Assembly (NCBI GenBank): GCA_022750355.1
Contig: JAKIVW010000031.1
Location: 1 to 14,600 of the forward strand
Reading direction: 5' to 3'
DNA: 14,600 nucleotides
From: Thermoplasmata archaeon
GTDB taxonomy: Archaea; Thermoplasmatota; Thermoplasmata; Lutacidiplasmatales; UBA184
This document shows, in pieces, positions 13,444 to 14,600 of the stretch. Within the stretch, counting starts at the first letter, position 1, and the number at the start of each line of letters is the position of its first letter. The notes beneath the pieces were generated by a model, which saw only the letters and a list, made by a program, of their open reading frames with translations, did no database searches and was not told where the DNA came from. A program made the position numbers and the translations under genes.

Positions 13444-14222
13444 GCGCCCGGTCGGACCCGCATCGCCAGCCCGCCCATCGGGGGCGGTCCGGCGTCGAGG
13501 ATCTGGCTCGGTACCCCTTGCGAGCGGCAGAACGCGGGCCATGCGGGGTTGATGTCCACGTGGTGGGCGAGGAGCACGCCCCTCGGGGACAGTCGTTCCC
13601 AGGCCGCGAGGAGTTCGAACCGAGCGCGGGCCGGAACGGGGCCGTTGTCGTACAGGAACAGGTCGATCTCCCCGAACCCCGCCAGGATCTCCCGAAGTCG
13701 GTCCTCGGTGTTCCCGAGGGCCAGGGTCCAGCGAGCGCGGAGTGTGGGAGGGACGAACTGACCGAGGGCGACGTCGTGGACGCCGGCCGAACGGCCGGCC
13801 GTGGTACCGGGTCCGAGGGACGTGAGCTCGCCGTGATGGTTGTCTTCCAAACCGGCGAGGATCCATGCGGTCGAGTATCCGGGGCCGACACCGGTCTCGA
13901 CTACCACGCTCGGTCGTTGCGCTCGAACGATGAGATACAGAAGAGCGCCCTGGGGCAGTTCGCGGGTGAAGGCGACCCCGGCCCCTCGCTCCAGCAACGT
14001 GTCGGGCAAATGGCTGGCCCGCAACTCTCGCCGAAATCGCTGGAGGTCGGCGGAAGAGGCCCCCGTGAGACGTGAAATCTGGTCGAGCGACGCCTGCCGG
14101 TAGAGGAGCATCCGGTTCAGGATCGCCTTTCTTGCGGCGGGAGAGACCAGGGATGCGCGACGGGAACCTCTATCGGCGAACGGGACGGAATCACCCATAA
14201 TCGAACTCGCCTCTGCGACCAT
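13440..14222 (-). CDS. Class I SAM-dependent methyltransferase, Methyltransf_24-like
   Basis: A 260-residue protein with a Rossmann methyltransferase domain. Motif I is VVVETGVGPGYST (106-118), the SAM-binding glycine loop. Next come a strand with an acidic-to-neutral change (GELTSLGPG), the motif IV-like segment EIDLFLYDN, and the post-motif strand GVLLAHHVDINPAW. Before the core, residues 30-70 form short helices (ILNRMLLYRQASLDQISRLT and following) that look like a helical lid or a helix-turn-helix-like element. The family acts on varied small molecules and sugars, and the substrate here is unknown. The start is ATG 14222; an in-frame ATG at 14198 would remove eight unconserved residues. 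A CTTACG element about 34 nt upstream is a possible TATA box. Confidence 0.82.
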   Translation of the reverse strand: MVAEASSIMGDSVPFADRGSRRASLVSPAARKAILNRMLLYRQASLDQISRLTGASSADLQRFRRELRASHLPDTLLERGAGVAFTRELPQGALLYLIVRAQRPSVVVETGVGPGYSTAWILAGLEDNHHGELTSLGPGTTAGRSAGVHDVALGQFVPPTLRARWTLALGNTEDRLREILAGFGEIDLFLYDNGPVPARARFELLAAWERLSPRGVLLAHHVDINPAWPAFCRSQGVPSQILDAGPPPMGGLAMRVRPGA

Positions 14223-14254
14223 GCGAAACCAAGCCCCGGAGAACGAACCAGAGC

Positions 14255-14269
14255 GTAAGGACAGTAAGG
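14255..14269. repeat. Short direct repeat in the divergent methyltransferase/thioredoxin region
   Basis: GTAAGG occurs at 14255-14260 and again at 14264-14269, nine base pairs apart. It overlaps the only TATA-like element (CTTACG on the minus strand) in front of the methyltransferase gene. The pair is flanked by AGCCCC (14232-14237) and GGGGCT, which are inverted. It could be a regulator site or chance. Confidence 0.25.
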
Positions 14270-14340
14270 GGCTCCTTCCTACAAAGACCTGTCCGTGTCG
14301 TCCCGGAATTCGCCGCGATTACCCTCACGTCGGTGAATAA

Positions 14341-14347
14341 TTTAATA
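14341..14347 (+). promoter_or_regulatory. TATA box of the thioredoxin gene
   Basis: TTTAATA lies about 38 nt before the ATG at 14382, in the most AT-rich stretch of the 159-bp gap. It predicts a leader of roughly 10-12 nt. That leader would contain GGTG (14374-14377) 4 nt before the start, a possible weak ribosome-binding site. Confidence 0.6.
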
Positions 14348-14381
14348 GGCACGGGGCTGTCGAGATGGTACCTGGTGTTCG

Positions 14382-14600
14382 ATGGCTGTTTCGGAAGTTG
14401 GCGGGACAAACTTTGACAAATTCGCCCAAGAGAATTCGGCCGCGGTCGTGGACATTTGGGCGCCCTGGTGCGGTCCGTGCCGGATGGTCTCGCCGATCGT
14501 CGAGGCCGCGAGCGAGACCCACGCCGACATCACCTTCGGCAAGAACGAAACAGAAGACCAGCAGTCGCTGGCCGGCGCCCCCCAAAACACCTCGAAACCC
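14382..14600 (+). CDS. trxA: Thioredoxin, N-terminal part (cut by window edge)
   Basis: The first 73 codons of a thioredoxin, a small cytoplasmic disulfide reductase. The redox site WAPWCGPCRM (27-36, cysteines 31 and 34) is canonical, as are VVDIWAPW before it and SPIVEAAS after it. It starts at ATG 14382, behind a clear TATA box. The last 20 visible residues depart from the family. Where thioredoxins read roughly GKLNxD...LAxxFxIxSIPT, this one has GKNETEDQQSLAG, then APQNTSKP. Hydrophobic strand residues there are replaced by N, K and P. This may be true divergence or base errors near a contig end, and the coming cis-proline appears to be the final P. Confidence 0.85.
   Translation, partial: MAVSEVGGTNFDKFAQENSAAVVDIWAPWCGPCRMVSPIVEAASETHADITFGKNETEDQQSLAGAPQNTSKP

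Noticed and set aside
14191..14409. 72-residue minus-strand frame across the methyltransferase/thioredoxin gap
   Set aside because: It overlaps both genuine starts and the thioredoxin promoter, and has no motif.
1..14600. Mobile element, CRISPR array, toxin-antitoxin or defence system
   Set aside because: No transposase, integrase, regularly spaced repeats, terminal inverted repeats or defence-type domains seen. All identified genes belong to housekeeping or transport families.

Overview
The window reads as archaeal, GC-rich chromosomal DNA. Archaeal markers are Taw1 (tRNA wyosine synthesis), a 53-residue Sec61-beta, an RFC small subunit, a MoaC whose C-terminal tail follows the methanogen rather than the E. 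coli pattern, and short AT-rich TATA-like boxes about 25-35 nt before most first genes of transcription units. A proline iminopeptidase closely resembling Thermoplasma tricorn factor F1, together with apparent leaderless starts, points to a GC-rich member of Thermoplasmatota. That assignment is inference. I see no tRNA, rRNA, CRISPR, insertion sequence, integrase or phage gene, so this looks like ordinary core and semi-core genome.

Layout. 1-1653 (minus): a rhodanese, then a DrrA-type ABC ATPase overlapping the start of its ABC-2 permease, which runs off the left edge. 1725-4035 (plus): a 48-residue YHS metal-binding protein followed by a Cu+-type P1B ATPase that has its own N-terminal YHS domain in place of the usual CxxC domain. 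4109-5934 (plus): a second ABC-2 exporter, BcrA-like ATPase plus permease, translationally coupled. 5954-7186 (minus): an MFS transporter. 7268-8239 (plus): Taw1. 8236-9225 (minus): Sec61-beta and a membrane-anchor-free SppA-type S49 peptidase. 9324-10334 (plus): an uncharacterised polytopic membrane protein with buried acidic and histidine residues. 10348-11235 (minus): F1-type proline iminopeptidase. 11236-11481: the longest non-coding gap, with several hairpins. 11482-13443 (plus): rfcS-moaC-moaB, tightly packed. 13440-14222 (minus): a Methyltransf_24-like methyltransferase. 14382-end (plus): a thioredoxin cut by the window edge.

How the parts relate. The YHS protein and the YHS-ATPase form a plausible copper handling and export pair. 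MoaC and MoaB are two steps of molybdenum cofactor synthesis, transcribed behind a clamp-loader gene. Sec61-beta and SppA are both linked to protein export and lie in tandem under separate TATA boxes. Convergent gene pairs are extremely tight: two pairs share a palindromic CTAG in which both stop codons overlap, and two others are 13 and 19 bp apart. No complete novel defence or biosynthetic system is evident. The items most worth a second look are the YHS copper pair, the EE/H membrane protein, the hairpin-rich gap, the CTAG stop arrangement, and the consensus-breaking residues at the very end of the thioredoxin.
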